A stretch of DNA of 64,000 nucleotides from JAIQFL01 sp035295745 (lineage in GTDB: Bacteria; Acidobacteriota; Terriglobia; Bryobacterales; Bryobacteraceae). The stretch spans positions 1 to 64,000 of the forward strand of contig DATGIL010000057.1 in assembly GCA_035295745.1 (NCBI GenBank). The letters run 5' to 3'. Shown here one piece after another: positions 7,516 through 18,086 of this stretch. Every line of letters starts with the position of its first letter. Positions within the stretch are counted from its first letter, which is position 1. The notes under the pieces were generated by a model, which ran no database searches, was not told where the DNA came from, and saw only the letters and a list, made by a program, of their open reading frames with translations. Made by a program: the position numbers and the translations under genes.

Positions 7516-8820
7516 TTGGCGGTGCGTTCGGCGGAGCATAGGGATCAGGACCCCGCCGCAAACCCCATAGAGCACCGCAGACATGGCCAGCTCGCGACGC
7601 ATCCCGATTAGGTCGGTAAGGCGTGCGATGGCCAAAGCCGCGAATGGCGCCACGCCGGTAAAGGCCAGAGAATAGAGACTCATCACACGCCCTCGAAGAG
7701 CGTCCGGGACACTCTCCTGAACCATCGTCGACGAGACTCCGAGAGTGCTTGCGATCCCGAAGGAAACAATCCCGACCGCCGTCACAGAGAAGGTCAAATG
7801 ACGAGACCACGCCAACGCGCATAAAGCGAGCGTGATCACGACGAGCGCGGTTGCGATCCAAAAAAGACGGGACCTGCGCGGAAGAACGAGTAGAAACACA
7901 GCCCCGAGGAACGCGCCAACGCCCGAAACCGCCATCAAAACGCCCAGTCCGCCCGGCCCAATTCCGAGCACGTGCTTCGCGTAATACGGCATCAGGGTCG
8001 CCGCGTTCGGGAAGACGAACGTTGTGGTCACTACGGTCAGCCCGAGCAGCGCCATGATCTGCGGCTGTTCCCGGACGTAAAGCACACCTTCCGCCAGAGA
8101 AAGCTTCCTGTGTGCTGTCCCACCCATCGCGGCTCTCGGCTTTATCACCAGCAGGCTACCGATCACGGCGAGGAAGCTGGCGCCGTTTGCAAAGAAGGCG
8201 GCCGCCATGCCCCAGGCGGCAACGAACCACGAGGCGATCGCCGGACCGATAATGCGCGACCCGTGGAAAGTCGCTTGGTTGAGTGCGATGGCCTGAGGCA
8301 GGTCTTCGCGCTCGACCAGATGAGGAAAGAACGATTGATACGCCGGAAGATCATAGGCAGTGGCGATGCCGAGCAGTCCGGCAATGAGCCAGATGTGCCA
8401 CAGGTGGAGATGTCCTGCGTGAATCAGCACCCCTAGCGCGACGGCGAGCATGGCCAGCACCGATTGCGTTACGAGCAGAATCCGGCGCCGGTCCATACGG
8501 TCAGCCGCGACCCCGCCGAACGGCGTCAGGAGCAGGATGGGGATCGAGGCTGCCAGGTTGACCGATGCGAGCGCCAACGCCGAAGAGGCCAAATTCGTGA
8601 CGACCCAGCCCTGGGCGAACTGCTGCATCCAGGTCCCCGTCTGCGAAACCGCTTGTCCGCTCCAGAAGAGAGCGAACTCGCGATTTCGCAGCGCACCAAG
8701 CATCTTCCGCGGTTTTGCCGTTGCGGCCGCGTCCGCTGCACCTCGCCCCGGCTCTCCGCGGGCGCCGGTTGCGAGTACCGGTCGCTCTTCCGGCCGGCCG
8801 CCTGTGGTTGTGGCACTCAT
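7504..8820 (-). CDS. MFS transporter (EntS/DHA3-type)
   Basis: This 438-residue permease has about 12 membrane segments. It opens after a short charged tail with LRNREFALFWSGQAVSQTGTWM and the MFS loop motif GGVAADRMDRRRILL, both hallmarks of the drug:H+ antiporter-3/EntS group. The ATG at 8820 is preferred to a TTG at 8832. The gene begins 9 bp after the VOC stop, so it is probably the last gene of the RND-YceI-VOC series. It likely exports a small hydrophobic compound; the substrate is unknown. Confidence 0.9.
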   Translation of the reverse strand: MSATTTGGRPEERPVLATGARGEPGRGAADAAATAKPRKMLGALRNREFALFWSGQAVSQTGTWMQQFAQGWVVTNLASSALALASVNLAASIPILLLTPFGGVAADRMDRRRILLVTQSVLAMLAVALGVLIHAGHLHLWHIWLIAGLLGIATAYDLPAYQSFFPHLVEREDLPQAIALNQATFHGSRIIGPAIASWFVAAWGMAAAFFANGASFLAVIGSLLVIKPRAAMGGTAHRKLSLAEGVLYVREQPQIMALLGLTVVTTTFVFPNAATLMPYYAKHVLGIGPGGLGVLMAVSGVGAFLGAVFLLVLPRRSRLFWIATALVVITLALCALAWSRHLTFSVTAVGIVSFGIASTLGVSSTMVQESVPDALRGRVMSLYSLAFTGVAPFAALAIARLTDLIGMRRELAMSAVLYGVCGGVLIPMLRRTHRQSKD

Positions 8821-8828
8821 GGTTCGGC

Positions 8829-9449
8829 TCAAAAGCTTGTGGCCGGGTCATACGGCTTGTCCGGAGCGAAGTGACCGTCCATTGCACGTTCGTGTACTTC
8901 CCACGGGGAAGCTCCGGCCTTGCGAGCCGCCACCAGTTTGGCCGGATCGATCTGCGCGGGCCTGCCGGCCTGTCCCGTTTTGAGGAATTCAGTTGCCGTC
9001 CATGGGCTGCCGTAGTTGTAGAAGAACATCTCGACGACGTTACGGTCAGGGTCTTCATAATAGAGGGAAATTCCCGGTCCGTGGTCGGCGGCCCATAGCA
9101 GCGGAATGCCGGCGTCTTTGATACGGATGTAGGTACCCAGCAAATCGTCGAGGGTGGAGCATTCGAACGCCACGTGCTGGAGCCCGGTATGCTTTCGCCG
9201 CTCCGGATCGGTAGTGGCTTTGGGGATCTGGAAGAACACAATGCGATGATCCATCTCATCGTTGCTGATGAACGCGAGGGCCGAAAAGGGCGGTCCGTTA
9301 GGGATCATACGTGCAATCGCCGGAATCTCCGATCGGTGGTTGACGGTCATCCCCAGCACCTTGCGGTACCAGTCGACCATTGGGTCCAGGTTGGCCGTAA
9401 TCAGGCCGTAATGATGAAGTTTCGGATGGACAATTGTTTTGGTATTCAT
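8829..9449 (-). CDS. VOC-family protein (extradiol dioxygenase-like)
   Basis: The start is ATG 9449 (MNTKTIVHPKLHHYGLITAN); longer in-frame versions run into the YceI gene. The ~206-residue protein has two beta-alpha-beta-beta-beta modules, with His residues in the first strand (LHHYGL), a second metal-site-like region (GLQHVAFE) and the terminal YYEDPDRNVVEMF Glu strand, consistent with a metal-binding VOC enzyme. It resembles biphenyl-2,3-diol dioxygenase-like proteins. It lies 23 bp after YceI and overlaps the leader of the MFS gene. It is a paralogue of the broken VOC gene at 3800-4403. Confidence 0.87.
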   Translation of the reverse strand: MNTKTIVHPKLHHYGLITANLDPMVDWYRKVLGMTVNHRSEIPAIARMIPNGPPFSALAFISNDEMDHRIVFFQIPKATTDPERRKHTGLQHVAFECSTLDDLLGTYIRIKDAGIPLLWAADHGPGISLYYEDPDRNVVEMFFYNYGSPWTATEFLKTGQAGRPAQIDPAKLVAARKAGASPWEVHERAMDGHFAPDKPYDPATSF

Positions 9450-9472
9450 CGAATTTCCTATCTTGGACTCGC

Positions 9473-10033
9473 TTAGGCCTGCACGAACTCCAGTTCCAAC
9501 GTGATGGTGACTTCCTCGCCCACCAGCAGCCCGCCGGCTTCCAACGGCGCGTTCCAGTGCAAGCCGAAGTCTTTGCGATTGATCTTCGCGGCGGCCGACA
9601 CCCCGATACGCGTATTGCCCCATGGGTCCTTATGGGGCGGAGTAGGGCCGTCCACGTCGAATGTCGCTTCACGCGTCATGCCGTGAATGGTCAGGTCGCC
9701 GATTACTTTGAGTTGGCCCTCGTCCTCCCGCTCCACGCGAGTCGACGCAAACGTCAGGTTCGGGTACTTCTCCACGTCAAAGAAATCGGGGCTCTTCAGG
9801 TGTCCATCGCGCTGAGCGTCGCGCGTATTGATCGAGGCGGCGTCAGCCGACGCTTCGATCCGCGACCTCGTGACATCGTTCGGATCGAGGGTCATCGCGC
9901 CAGTGATCGCCGTGAATTGCCCTTTCACGTTGGCGATCATCATGTGCCGCACCTTGAACTCGACCACTGAATGCGCCGGGTCGAGCTTCCAGGTGGTGAT
10001 TCCGGTTATTGCCGTCGTTGTGACTGTACTCAT
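9473..10033 (-). CDS. YceI family protein
   Basis: YceI proteins have a lipocalin-like barrel that binds long isoprenoid or polyprenyl lipids. The 186-residue protein shows the family marks: WKLDPAHSVVEFKVRHMMIANVKGQF, then HLKSPDFFDVEKYP, LTIHGMTREATFDV and IGVSAAAKINRKDFGL. No signal peptide is visible, so it may be cytoplasmic. It starts 35 bp downstream of the outer-membrane factor gene, in line with the efflux operon. Confidence 0.93.
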   Translation of the reverse strand: MSTVTTTAITGITTWKLDPAHSVVEFKVRHMMIANVKGQFTAITGAMTLDPNDVTRSRIEASADAASINTRDAQRDGHLKSPDFFDVEKYPNLTFASTRVEREDEGQLKVIGDLTIHGMTREATFDVDGPTPPHKDPWGNTRIGVSAAAKINRKDFGLHWNAPLEAGGLLVGEEVTITLELEFVQA

Positions 10034-10068
10034 TTCTGTTCTCCTCTGATGGTTTGTAATCCACAGTT

Positions 10069-11586
10069 CTACTTCGCTGCGACATCCTTTTCCGAGGGCA
10101 GTTGGTCGCGGTTCCAGCCGCCGCCAAGCGCCTCGATTAATTGCACGTTGCTGGTCATTTGACTGACTCTCAAGCTAAAGAAGGTCTGCCGTTGCTGGAG
10201 CAGCGACGTTTCGGCGGTGTAAACGTCAAGATAAGGGGCGAGTCCGGAGCGAAAGCGCGTGTTCGCCAGATCCAGGTATCTTTGTGCTGCGTTGATGGCG
10301 GCTTGCTGCTGAACCAGTTGTTCCGCCAGATACCGCTGCTGGGCCAGCGCATCCTCGGTTTGTTGAACGGCGGTGAAAACCGTCTGCCTGTACCCGGCGG
10401 CATCAGCCTCATACTGCGCCTGGTAGCTTGCCAGGGTAGCCCGCCGGGCGCCGGCGTCGAACAGCGTCAGTGCCGCCGAGGGGCCGACCGAGAAAAAGCG
10501 GCTCGGCCACTGCAGCCAATTCCCAATCGAATTGCTCTGAAGGCCGGCTTGAGCAGTAATGTTGAAGGACGGATAGAACGCAGCCATCTGAACGCCAATG
10601 AGAGCGTTGGCCGCGGCCATCGTTCGTTCCGCCGCCGCGATATCGGGGCGGCGCTCCAGCAACTCCGAGGGCACGCCGGGCGGGATGATCGGGGCGGGAA
10701 TCGCGAGTTCCCGAACCGGCAAGGAGAAGGACGATGCGAACTCTCCTGTCAGAACCGCAATCGAATGTTCGATCTGGGCTCGGGCGATTCTGAGATTGAT
10801 GAGCGACGACTGGGCGGTCTGCAGATTGAGGTCAGCCTGAGCGACGGGCTGCTCGTTGTCGATACCGGTCCTGTAAAGGGTCTCGGTAAGCTGCAGTGAG
10901 TTGCGAAAGGTTTCAACCGTTCGCTCGTAAAGTGCGATCAGCGAGTCCTGCCCGCGAATTTCGAAGTAATACGCCGCGAGGCTTGATTGCTGCAGCAGCC
11001 TGACATTGGCCAGATCAGCGGCGCTCACTTGCGCCTGGTTCGCGGCCTCTCGCACGCTATTGCGCACTCTGCCCCAAACATCAGGCTCCCAGGAAGCCTC
11101 GAAAGGAAAGTTGAAGTTCTCGCTGGTTGGATTCCTGGGCGTCCCTCGCTGTCCGCCCGCTGGACTCAGATTTCCGGAACTGTTGGTGCGGGAATAAGAA
11201 GGATTGACAGTCGCCGTAGGGTAGTAATTGGAGCGTGCTACCCGAACCAGGGCGCGCGCCGCCATGTAGTTCTGGTAAGACTGTGCGATGGTTTGGTTCG
11301 ATCTGTTCAGCGTTTCTTCGAGTCCGTTGAGTTCGGGTTCCTCATAGACCTCCCACCATTTCCCTCTTGATTCCGCATCCTGCGGCTTTGCGGCCTTCCA
11401 GAGTGTTCCATCCGGACTCATCTGGGGCGCGCCCTCTTTGAACGAACCAGTCTCTTTGAATGCCGGCGGAGCGGCAACCAAGGGCGGCTTGTACTTCGGT
11501 CCGACTGTGCAACCGGTCAGCAGTGTACCGGCAAGCGTTAGCGTGACGAGCCAGCGGCGGTTTGAGTTGTGCATTGCGCAGATCAT
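10069..11586 (-). CDS. RND efflux outer-membrane lipoprotein (NodT/OprM family)
   Basis: The ATG at 11586 has AAGGAG six bases upstream and is preferred to an ATG-less extension to 11613. The 505-residue protein begins with a lipoprotein signal ending in the lipobox LLTGC followed by TVGPKYKPP, the NodT-family hallmark. Two OEP repeats follow, with long helical hairpins for the TolC-like channel. It forms the outer-membrane exit of the tripartite pump with the adaptor (18083-19306) and the two RND permeases. The stop of the upstream permease overlaps its ribosome binding site, implying coupling. Confidence 0.95.
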   Translation of the reverse strand: MICAMHNSNRRWLVTLTLAGTLLTGCTVGPKYKPPLVAAPPAFKETGSFKEGAPQMSPDGTLWKAAKPQDAESRGKWWEVYEEPELNGLEETLNRSNQTIAQSYQNYMAARALVRVARSNYYPTATVNPSYSRTNSSGNLSPAGGQRGTPRNPTSENFNFPFEASWEPDVWGRVRNSVREAANQAQVSAADLANVRLLQQSSLAAYYFEIRGQDSLIALYERTVETFRNSLQLTETLYRTGIDNEQPVAQADLNLQTAQSSLINLRIARAQIEHSIAVLTGEFASSFSLPVRELAIPAPIIPPGVPSELLERRPDIAAAERTMAAANALIGVQMAAFYPSFNITAQAGLQSNSIGNWLQWPSRFFSVGPSAALTLFDAGARRATLASYQAQYEADAAGYRQTVFTAVQQTEDALAQQRYLAEQLVQQQAAINAAQRYLDLANTRFRSGLAPYLDVYTAETSLLQQRQTFFSLRVSQMTSNVQLIEALGGGWNRDQLPSEKDVAAK

Positions 11587-11596
11587 GAATGGCTCC

Positions 11597-14500
11597 TTAT
11601 GCCGTCGCGTCACCAGGGACGGGAGTGAGTCCCGACTTCACACGCTTCAGCCAATTGGCAACGCGATCGAAGTACAGGTAGATCACCGGGGTGCTATAAA
11701 GCGTCAGAAGTTGGCTGAATACGAGACCTCCGACGACCGCGATGCCTAGCGGGTGCCGCAACTCGCAGCCGATCCCCCGTCCGAATGCGAGCGGGAGGGC
11801 ACCGAGTATCGCTGCAAACGTCGTCATGAGAATCGGCCGGAAACGAAGCAGCGAAGCTTCGAAAATGGCGTCCTTTGTGCTCTTACCCTCCTCCCGTTCG
11901 GCCTGCAACGCGAAGTCGATCATCATGATCGCGTTCTTCTTCACGATGCCGACCAGCAGAATGATGCCGATAAAGGAGATCACGTCGAGTTCGCTGTGGA
12001 AGAGCATCAGCGAGAGGAACGCGCCCACGCTGGCGGAAGGCAGCGTTGTCAAAATGGTGATCGGATGAATCAGGCTTTCGTAAAGCATCCCGAGCACGAT
12101 GTAAATCGTCAGCAGGGCCGCAAGTATGAGCAGCGGCTCGCTCGACATCGATTTGCGAAACGCCTCGGCGGTGCCTGCGAACTCCCCGCGAATCGAAAAC
12201 GGCATTCCCATCTGCTGCTGAAGTTGCCCAATCTGGGTCTCAGCCTGGCCTAACGAGACGCCCGGCGCGAGATTGAAGGCGATGGTGACGGAAGGAAAGA
12301 AACCGGAATGATTGACCGCGAGCGGCGAGGTGGAAACCTGGCGATGGGAAACGACGGAGAGGGGTACCGATCCGGTGCCGGCGGAATGGATGAACGTCGA
12401 AGCAAGCGAGGCGGGGTTGTCCAGAAACTGCGGCGCCGTCTCCAGGACCACGTAATACTGATTGATTGGAGTGTAGATCGTGGAGATGAGCGACTCGCCG
12501 TATTCGTAATAGAGCGAGCTGTCGATCATCTGCGTGGTAATGCCCAGTCTGGCGGCCGTCGATCGGTCGTACTGCAACAGCATCTGCAGGCCGTCATTCT
12601 GCTGATCAGTGGTCACGTCCAGGAGCGAGGGCATATGCCGCATGTGGTCGTACAGCCGTGGTCCCCAGGTGCCCAAATCCTCGACCGTGTCCGAGGAAAT
12701 CTGATATTGATAAGCGGCGTTGCTCTGGCGTCCCCCAACACTCAAGTCCTGCGCAGGTTGCAGATATGTGGACGCTCCAGTGAGTGCGTTCAGCTTCGGA
12801 CGCAGACGGTTTAGCACATCCGCGGCACTGACCTTGCGCTCTTCGAGCGACTTTAGGCCCACAAAGAGAAACCCCGCGTTGATCGCCCCTCCACCCGGAC
12901 CGCCTTGTCCCCCGGTGAAGCCGGCCACGCCCTTTACTGCCGGGTCCGTCTGGATTAGTTTCTCTATTTCGAGCAGCGATGCTCGCATCGATTGGAACGA
13001 TGCGTCCTGCGGCCCCTGAAAGCCGCCCATCAGCGTGCCCGTGTCCTGGAGGGGGAAGAAGCCTTTGGGCACTCGCACGAGCAGGACGCCGTTGATGGCA
13101 AACGTCGCAAGGAAGACGATCACAATGAGCGCCGGATAGCGAAGCGTGCAGGCGAGCGAATACCGGTATGCGGACAATAGCAGATCGAAAGCGCGCTCAC
13201 TAAAGCGGAACACGTACCCGTGTTTCTGCCCTTCGCTCGAACGCAGGATATAGGCGCACATTGTTGGCGTGACCGTAAGGGAAACCACGAGAGAGATGGC
13301 GATTGCCGCGACCAGAGTCGCCGCAAACTCATGAAAAAGCCTGCCGACGATCCCACCCATGAACAGGATCGGAACGAAAACGGCGATGAGGGACAGGCTC
13401 ATCGAGACCACCGTAAAGGCAACTTCACGGGCTCCGGTGAGCGCCGCCTCAATTGGCTTGATGCCGGATTCAATATGCCGCGCGATGTTCTCCATCACCA
13501 CGATCGCGTCGTCCACCACAAAGCCCGTCGAGATCGTCAGTGCCATCAACGACAGATTGTTGAGGCTGTACCCGCACAGGTACATCACACCGAACGCACC
13601 GATCAGAGAGACCGTAACGGCTACTCCGGGTATGAGGGTCGCGCGGGGGCTTCTCAAGAAGACGAAAACGACCGCAATCACCAGGACAATGGAGAACATC
13701 AGTGTCCGTTCCACATCGCTCACCGAAGCTCGAATCGTTGTGGTCGTATCGTTGAAGATCTGTAGTTCTTCGCCTTGTGGGATCGATGCGCGGATGGAGG
13801 GAAGCGAACTCTTGATCCGATCCACTGTCTCGATGACGTTGGCGCCGGGCAGCCGGAAAACGAGCAGAACCACGGAGGCTTTGGTGTCGGCATAGGCGGC
13901 GGACCGAAGGGTTTGAACGGAGTCGTAGACATGCGCGACATCCTGAAGCTGGACGACGGCGCCATTCGCCGTTCCGATCACGAGAGGGGCATAGTCCTTT
14001 GCCTTGGAGATTTGGTCGTTGGCGGTGATGTCCATCGTGACCAGGTCGTTGCTGAACTGTCCTTTCGGCCGGTTGGAGTTCTGCAACGAGATGATTCGCG
14101 CAATGTCCTGCACTCCCAATCCGTAGCTGTTGAGCTGCTGAGGATTCAGATCGATGCGGACTGCGGGAAGCGAACTCCCGGCGACCAGCACCTGGCCGAC
14201 GCCTTCGAGCTGCGAGATCTTCTGCTGTATGACGGACGCAGCGGTGTCGTACAGGCTCCCAGCCTCTCGAGTGTCAGACGTCAATGTCAGCACAAGGACG
14301 GGCGCAACGGCGGAGTTGACCTTCCGGTATGCAGGGTTGGATGGCAGGTTCGCGGGTAGATACGTGCGCGCCGCGTTGATAGCGGCCTGAACGTCGCGCG
14401 CCGCGCCATCGATGTCGCGCGAGAGATCGAACTGAAGCGTGATCGTAGTCAGGCCAAGCGAGCTGTTCGAGGTCATTTGCGTAACCCCGGCTATCCGGCC

Positions 14501-14713
14501 GAACTGCCGCTCGAGAGGTGTTGCCACGGAGGACGCCATAATTTGCGGGCTTCCACCCGGAAGGTTCGCGGTCACGGTAATCGTGGCGAAATCCAATTGC
14601 GGCAGCGAGGCGATGGGCAGCACGCGAAACGCGGCCAGCCCGGCAATTGCAATAGCAATGGCGAATAGCGTGGAGGCCACGGGCCTCTTTATAAAGACAG
14701 CGGAGATACTCAT
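11597..14713 (-). CDS. RND efflux inner-membrane permease (MdtC-like)
   Basis: This 1038-residue RND transporter has the full layout of 12 helices and two large periplasmic loops. It opens with SAVFIKRPVASTLFAIAIA and the ASLPQLDFATITV segment. The first TM4 region carries TGFVVDDAIVVMENI with the Asp pair needed for proton relay, and a second half has KKNAIMMIDFALQAER. It resembles MdtC/MexK-type halves of two-permease pumps. It overlaps the stop of the upstream permease by 4 nt. It acts in the inner membrane as a proton-driven exporter; substrates are unknown. Confidence 0.95.
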   Translation of the reverse strand: MSISAVFIKRPVASTLFAIAIAIAGLAAFRVLPIASLPQLDFATITVTANLPGGSPQIMASSVATPLERQFGRIAGVTQMTSNSSLGLTTITLQFDLSRDIDGAARDVQAAINAARTYLPANLPSNPAYRKVNSAVAPVLVLTLTSDTREAGSLYDTAASVIQQKISQLEGVGQVLVAGSSLPAVRIDLNPQQLNSYGLGVQDIARIISLQNSNRPKGQFSNDLVTMDITANDQISKAKDYAPLVIGTANGAVVQLQDVAHVYDSVQTLRSAAYADTKASVVLLVFRLPGANVIETVDRIKSSLPSIRASIPQGEELQIFNDTTTTIRASVSDVERTLMFSIVLVIAVVFVFLRSPRATLIPGVAVTVSLIGAFGVMYLCGYSLNNLSLMALTISTGFVVDDAIVVMENIARHIESGIKPIEAALTGAREVAFTVVSMSLSLIAVFVPILFMGGIVGRLFHEFAATLVAAIAISLVVSLTVTPTMCAYILRSSEGQKHGYVFRFSERAFDLLLSAYRYSLACTLRYPALIVIVFLATFAINGVLLVRVPKGFFPLQDTGTLMGGFQGPQDASFQSMRASLLEIEKLIQTDPAVKGVAGFTGGQGGPGGGAINAGFLFVGLKSLEERKVSAADVLNRLRPKLNALTGASTYLQPAQDLSVGGRQSNAAYQYQISSDTVEDLGTWGPRLYDHMRHMPSLLDVTTDQQNDGLQMLLQYDRSTAARLGITTQMIDSSLYYEYGESLISTIYTPINQYYVVLETAPQFLDNPASLASTFIHSAGTGSVPLSVVSHRQVSTSPLAVNHSGFFPSVTIAFNLAPGVSLGQAETQIGQLQQQMGMPFSIRGEFAGTAEAFRKSMSSEPLLILAALLTIYIVLGMLYESLIHPITILTTLPSASVGAFLSLMLFHSELDVISFIGIILLVGIVKKNAIMMIDFALQAEREEGKSTKDAIFEASLLRFRPILMTTFAAILGALPLAFGRGIGCELRHPLGIAVVGGLVFSQLLTLYSTPVIYLYFDRVANWLKRVKSGLTPVPGDATA

Positions 14714-17700
14714 ATTGACTCCGACTGAAGATCGCCCGGCGCCGGGCCGCGATGCCGTCCCGCTTTCGTGAACCGATCAAAGAAGACGTAGATCACGGGT
14801 GTCGTATAGAGGGTCAGAAGCTGACTGACGAGTAGGCCCCCGACCATCGCGATGCCCAATGGGCGCCGCAGTTCCGATCCGATTCCACTTCCAAACGCGA
14901 GAGGAATCCCCGCGAACAACGCACAAAGCGTCGTCATCAGAATCGGACGGAACCGGACTTTGGACGCTTCGAAGATCGCTTCTGCGGGCGCGCTATTTCG
15001 GGTCCTCTGCGCTTCCAGGGCGAAGTCCACGATTAAGATTCCGTTCTTTTTGACAATGCCGATCAGCAGGATGATGCCGATCACAGCGATGATGTGAAGG
15101 TCCTGGTGAAACAGCCGAAGCGCGAGCAGAGCTCCCACCCCGGCGGATGGAAGCGTCGACAGAATCGTTAGAGGATGGATGAAACTCTCGTACAAGATGC
15201 CGAGAACGATGTAGACGGCCACCAGCGCGGCGAAGATCAGGATGACCAGATTCGTACCCATCGAGTCATAAGCCGCCGCGGTACCTTGGAAATCCGCTTG
15301 CACACTCGCGGGCATGTTGAGGCGTTGCTGGACGTTCTTGATCGCATCGACGGCCTGCCCGAGAGAGTATCCGGGGGCTACATTGAACGAGACGGTAACT
15401 ACGGGAAATTGCCCCTGATGCGCGATCGTGAGAGGTGAAGGCCTGACTACCAGACGGCTGATCGCCGAAAGCGGGGTAGGAGTCGTCGATGCAGTTGACG
15501 TGGTCGTCGAAGAACCGCCGCTAGTTCCTGCACCCCCGACAGCCGGTGCGGGAGTTGTCGAGGAAAGGGTGGCCGACGGTGCGGCCAAAGAAGACCCGCT
15601 ATTTGATGCCAGCGAGACGGTGTTCCCGCTCGTGCTTGCCAGTGCATTCGTCGCCGTAGCGATTGGCGACCCCGAAGAGGGCGTCAGTGTTGCTTGCGAT
15701 CCGCTCGCGATTGCCGCAGTCCGGCCGGAAACACTTTGCGCTACCGTTGATGTGCTGGACGATGACTGGACGTAGATGTTGCCTAGGCGTTCCGGACTCG
15801 TCTGGAATTGAGGCAGAACTTCCAAAATCACGTGGTATTGATTCGACTGTGTGTAAAGTGTGCTGACCTCTCTCTGCCCGAAGGCGTCGTAGAGCGTAGC
15901 GTCGATCTGGTCCGGCCGAATGTTGAATCGCGACGCGGTCGCGCGGTCATACTCGAGATGAGCGCTCACTCCGTTTAGCTGCTCATCTGTGACCACCCCA
16001 GAGACTTCCCGGATCTTGCGCATCTCCGCAACCAGCTTTGCCGTCCAGTCGCTCAGCTCACTCACATCTGGATCTTCAAGCGTGTATTGAAACTGGGTTC
16101 TGCTCACTCGGTCATCTACGGTGAGGTCCTGAATCGGTTGGAGATACAGATGCATTCCCGGAACCTGCCGGGCGCGTTTCTCGAGGCGGCTGATCACGGC
16201 GGACGCCGGGAGCCGCCGGTCCTCGATCGGCTTGAGGTCGATCTGAATGCGCCCACTATTCAGAGTCGTGTTGATTCCGTCGGCGCCGATAAACGAGGAG
16301 AGACTCTTCACAGCCGGATCGTTCAGTATTCCTTGAATGAGCTGGCTTTGCTTCTGGGACATAGCGCTGAAGGATGTCGATTCCGGAGCCTGCGTGATCC
16401 CTGGATAATTCCCGTATCCTGCGTCGGGACGAAGCCTTTGGGAATTTCGATGTACTGGAACACGCTCAGCACCATTACCGCGACCGCCACCATCAGCGTT
16501 GGCACTTTATGCCTTAACACCCACTGCAGACTGCGGCCGTAACCCTCAATGGTTCGGTCGAACACCGTTTCGGTCAGGCGGTAGAACCAGTTTTGATTCT
16601 GAAGGGGAGCGTGCCGCAGCATGCGCGAACACATCATCGGTATGAGCGTCAGCGACACTCCGGCGGAAATGAGAATCGTGACGGCCAAGGTAACGGCGAA
16701 TTCGCGGAACAGCCGTCCGACAACATTTCCCATGAACAACAAAGGGATCAGGACGGCGACCAGCGAAATCGTCAGGGATATGACCGTGAATCCGATTTCG
16801 CCCGCCCCCTTGAACGCCGCGTCAATCGGGCGCATTCCCTTTTCTATGTACCGGGAGATGTTTTCGATCATGACGATGGCGTCGTCCACCACAAACCCGG
16901 TTGAGATAGTGAATGCCATCATCGTGAGATTGTTTATGCTGAATCCCATGACGGCCATCAGAGCGAAGGTCCCGATCAGGGACAAAGGAACGGCCACGCT
17001 CGGGATGACGGTCGCCGCGATCGTACGGAGGAAGAGGAAGATCACCAGGACGACCAGGCTGATCGTGAGCATCAGCTCGAATTGAACGTCCTTGACAGAA
17101 GCCCGGATGGTTGTGGTCCGGTCCGAGAGGGTGTGGAGTTGGACGGACACCGGCAGGCTGCTTCGGAGTTGCGGCACCAGTTCTTCGATCTGGTTGACTA
17201 CAGCGATCGTGTTCGCTCCGGGCTGTTTGCGAACGTTGATGATCACTGCGGGCGTGTCGTTCATCCAAGCCGCCAGTTTCGTGTTCTCCACTCCGTCGGT
17301 GATCTTGGCCACATCGGTCAGCATCACGGGAGCGTTATTCTTGTAAGCGACGACGACATCCCGGTATTGCGCGCTCGAAAACAATTGGTCGTTCGCATTG
17401 ATTTGAAAGTTCTGCGCCGGCCCGTCGAAGCTACCTTTGGGAGTGTTTACGTTGGTGTTGGAAATTGCCGTCCGGAGATCTTCCAGGTTCACGCCGTAGG
17501 CGGCTAACGCAACCGGGTTCGCCTGAATTCGCACCGCGGGCTTCTGGCCGCCGCTGATCGTGACCAGCCCGACGCCGCTCAACTGCGATATCTTGGGCGC
17601 CAGTCTGCTGTCCGCCAGATCTTCCACCTGCGGAAGCGGCATTACTGATGATGTGAGGGCGAGCGTCAAGACTGGAGCGTCGGCTGGATTGGACTTGCTG

Positions 17701-18086
17701 TAGACCGGTGGAACCGGCAGGTCCGTCGGCAGAAACCCCTGTGCGGCGTTGATGGCCGCCTGGACCTCCTGCTCGGCTACGTCCAAACTGAGGCTGAGCG
17801 CAAATTGCAGAACGATGATGGAACTGCCATCGGAACTCGTCGAGGTCATTTGCGTAAGCCCCGGCATCTGCCCAAACTGCCTTTCCAGGGGAGCCGTCAC
17901 CGACGACGCCATCACGACTGGACTTGCTCCCGGATAAAAGGTCTGGACCTGAATCGTCGGGTAGTCGGCCTGCGGCAGCGCGGAAATCGGCAGCGTGATA
18001 TAGGCGCCAAGGCCAACCAGAAGAATCGCCGCCATCAGCAGCGACGTGGCGACCGGCCTTTGGATGAATGTCTTGGAGGGATTCAT
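14710..18086 (-). pseudogene. RND efflux permease (MdtB-like), single-base frameshift and Ser/Thr-rich insertion
   Basis: Two frames make one RND permease. The first runs from ATG 18086 (MNPSKTFIQRPVATSLLMAA) through STGFVVDDAIVMIENI to TQDTGIIQG; the second continues with ITQAPESTSFSAMSQKQSQL and runs to 14710. The shift lies at three C on the plus strand (16399-16401); one additional base restores the frame. The repaired protein would be about 1125 residues, some 85-90 longer than usual because of a low-complexity insertion at 15471-15765. If the lesion is real, the two-permease pump has lost one partner; if it is a base-calling error, the pump is intact. It overlaps the adaptor stop by 4 nt. 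Confidence 0.9.

Noticed and set aside
9449..9623. N-terminal extension of the VOC protein upstream of ATG 9449
   Set aside because: It overlaps the YceI coding region and shares no similarity with VOC proteins, while the paralogue starts at the equivalent ATG.
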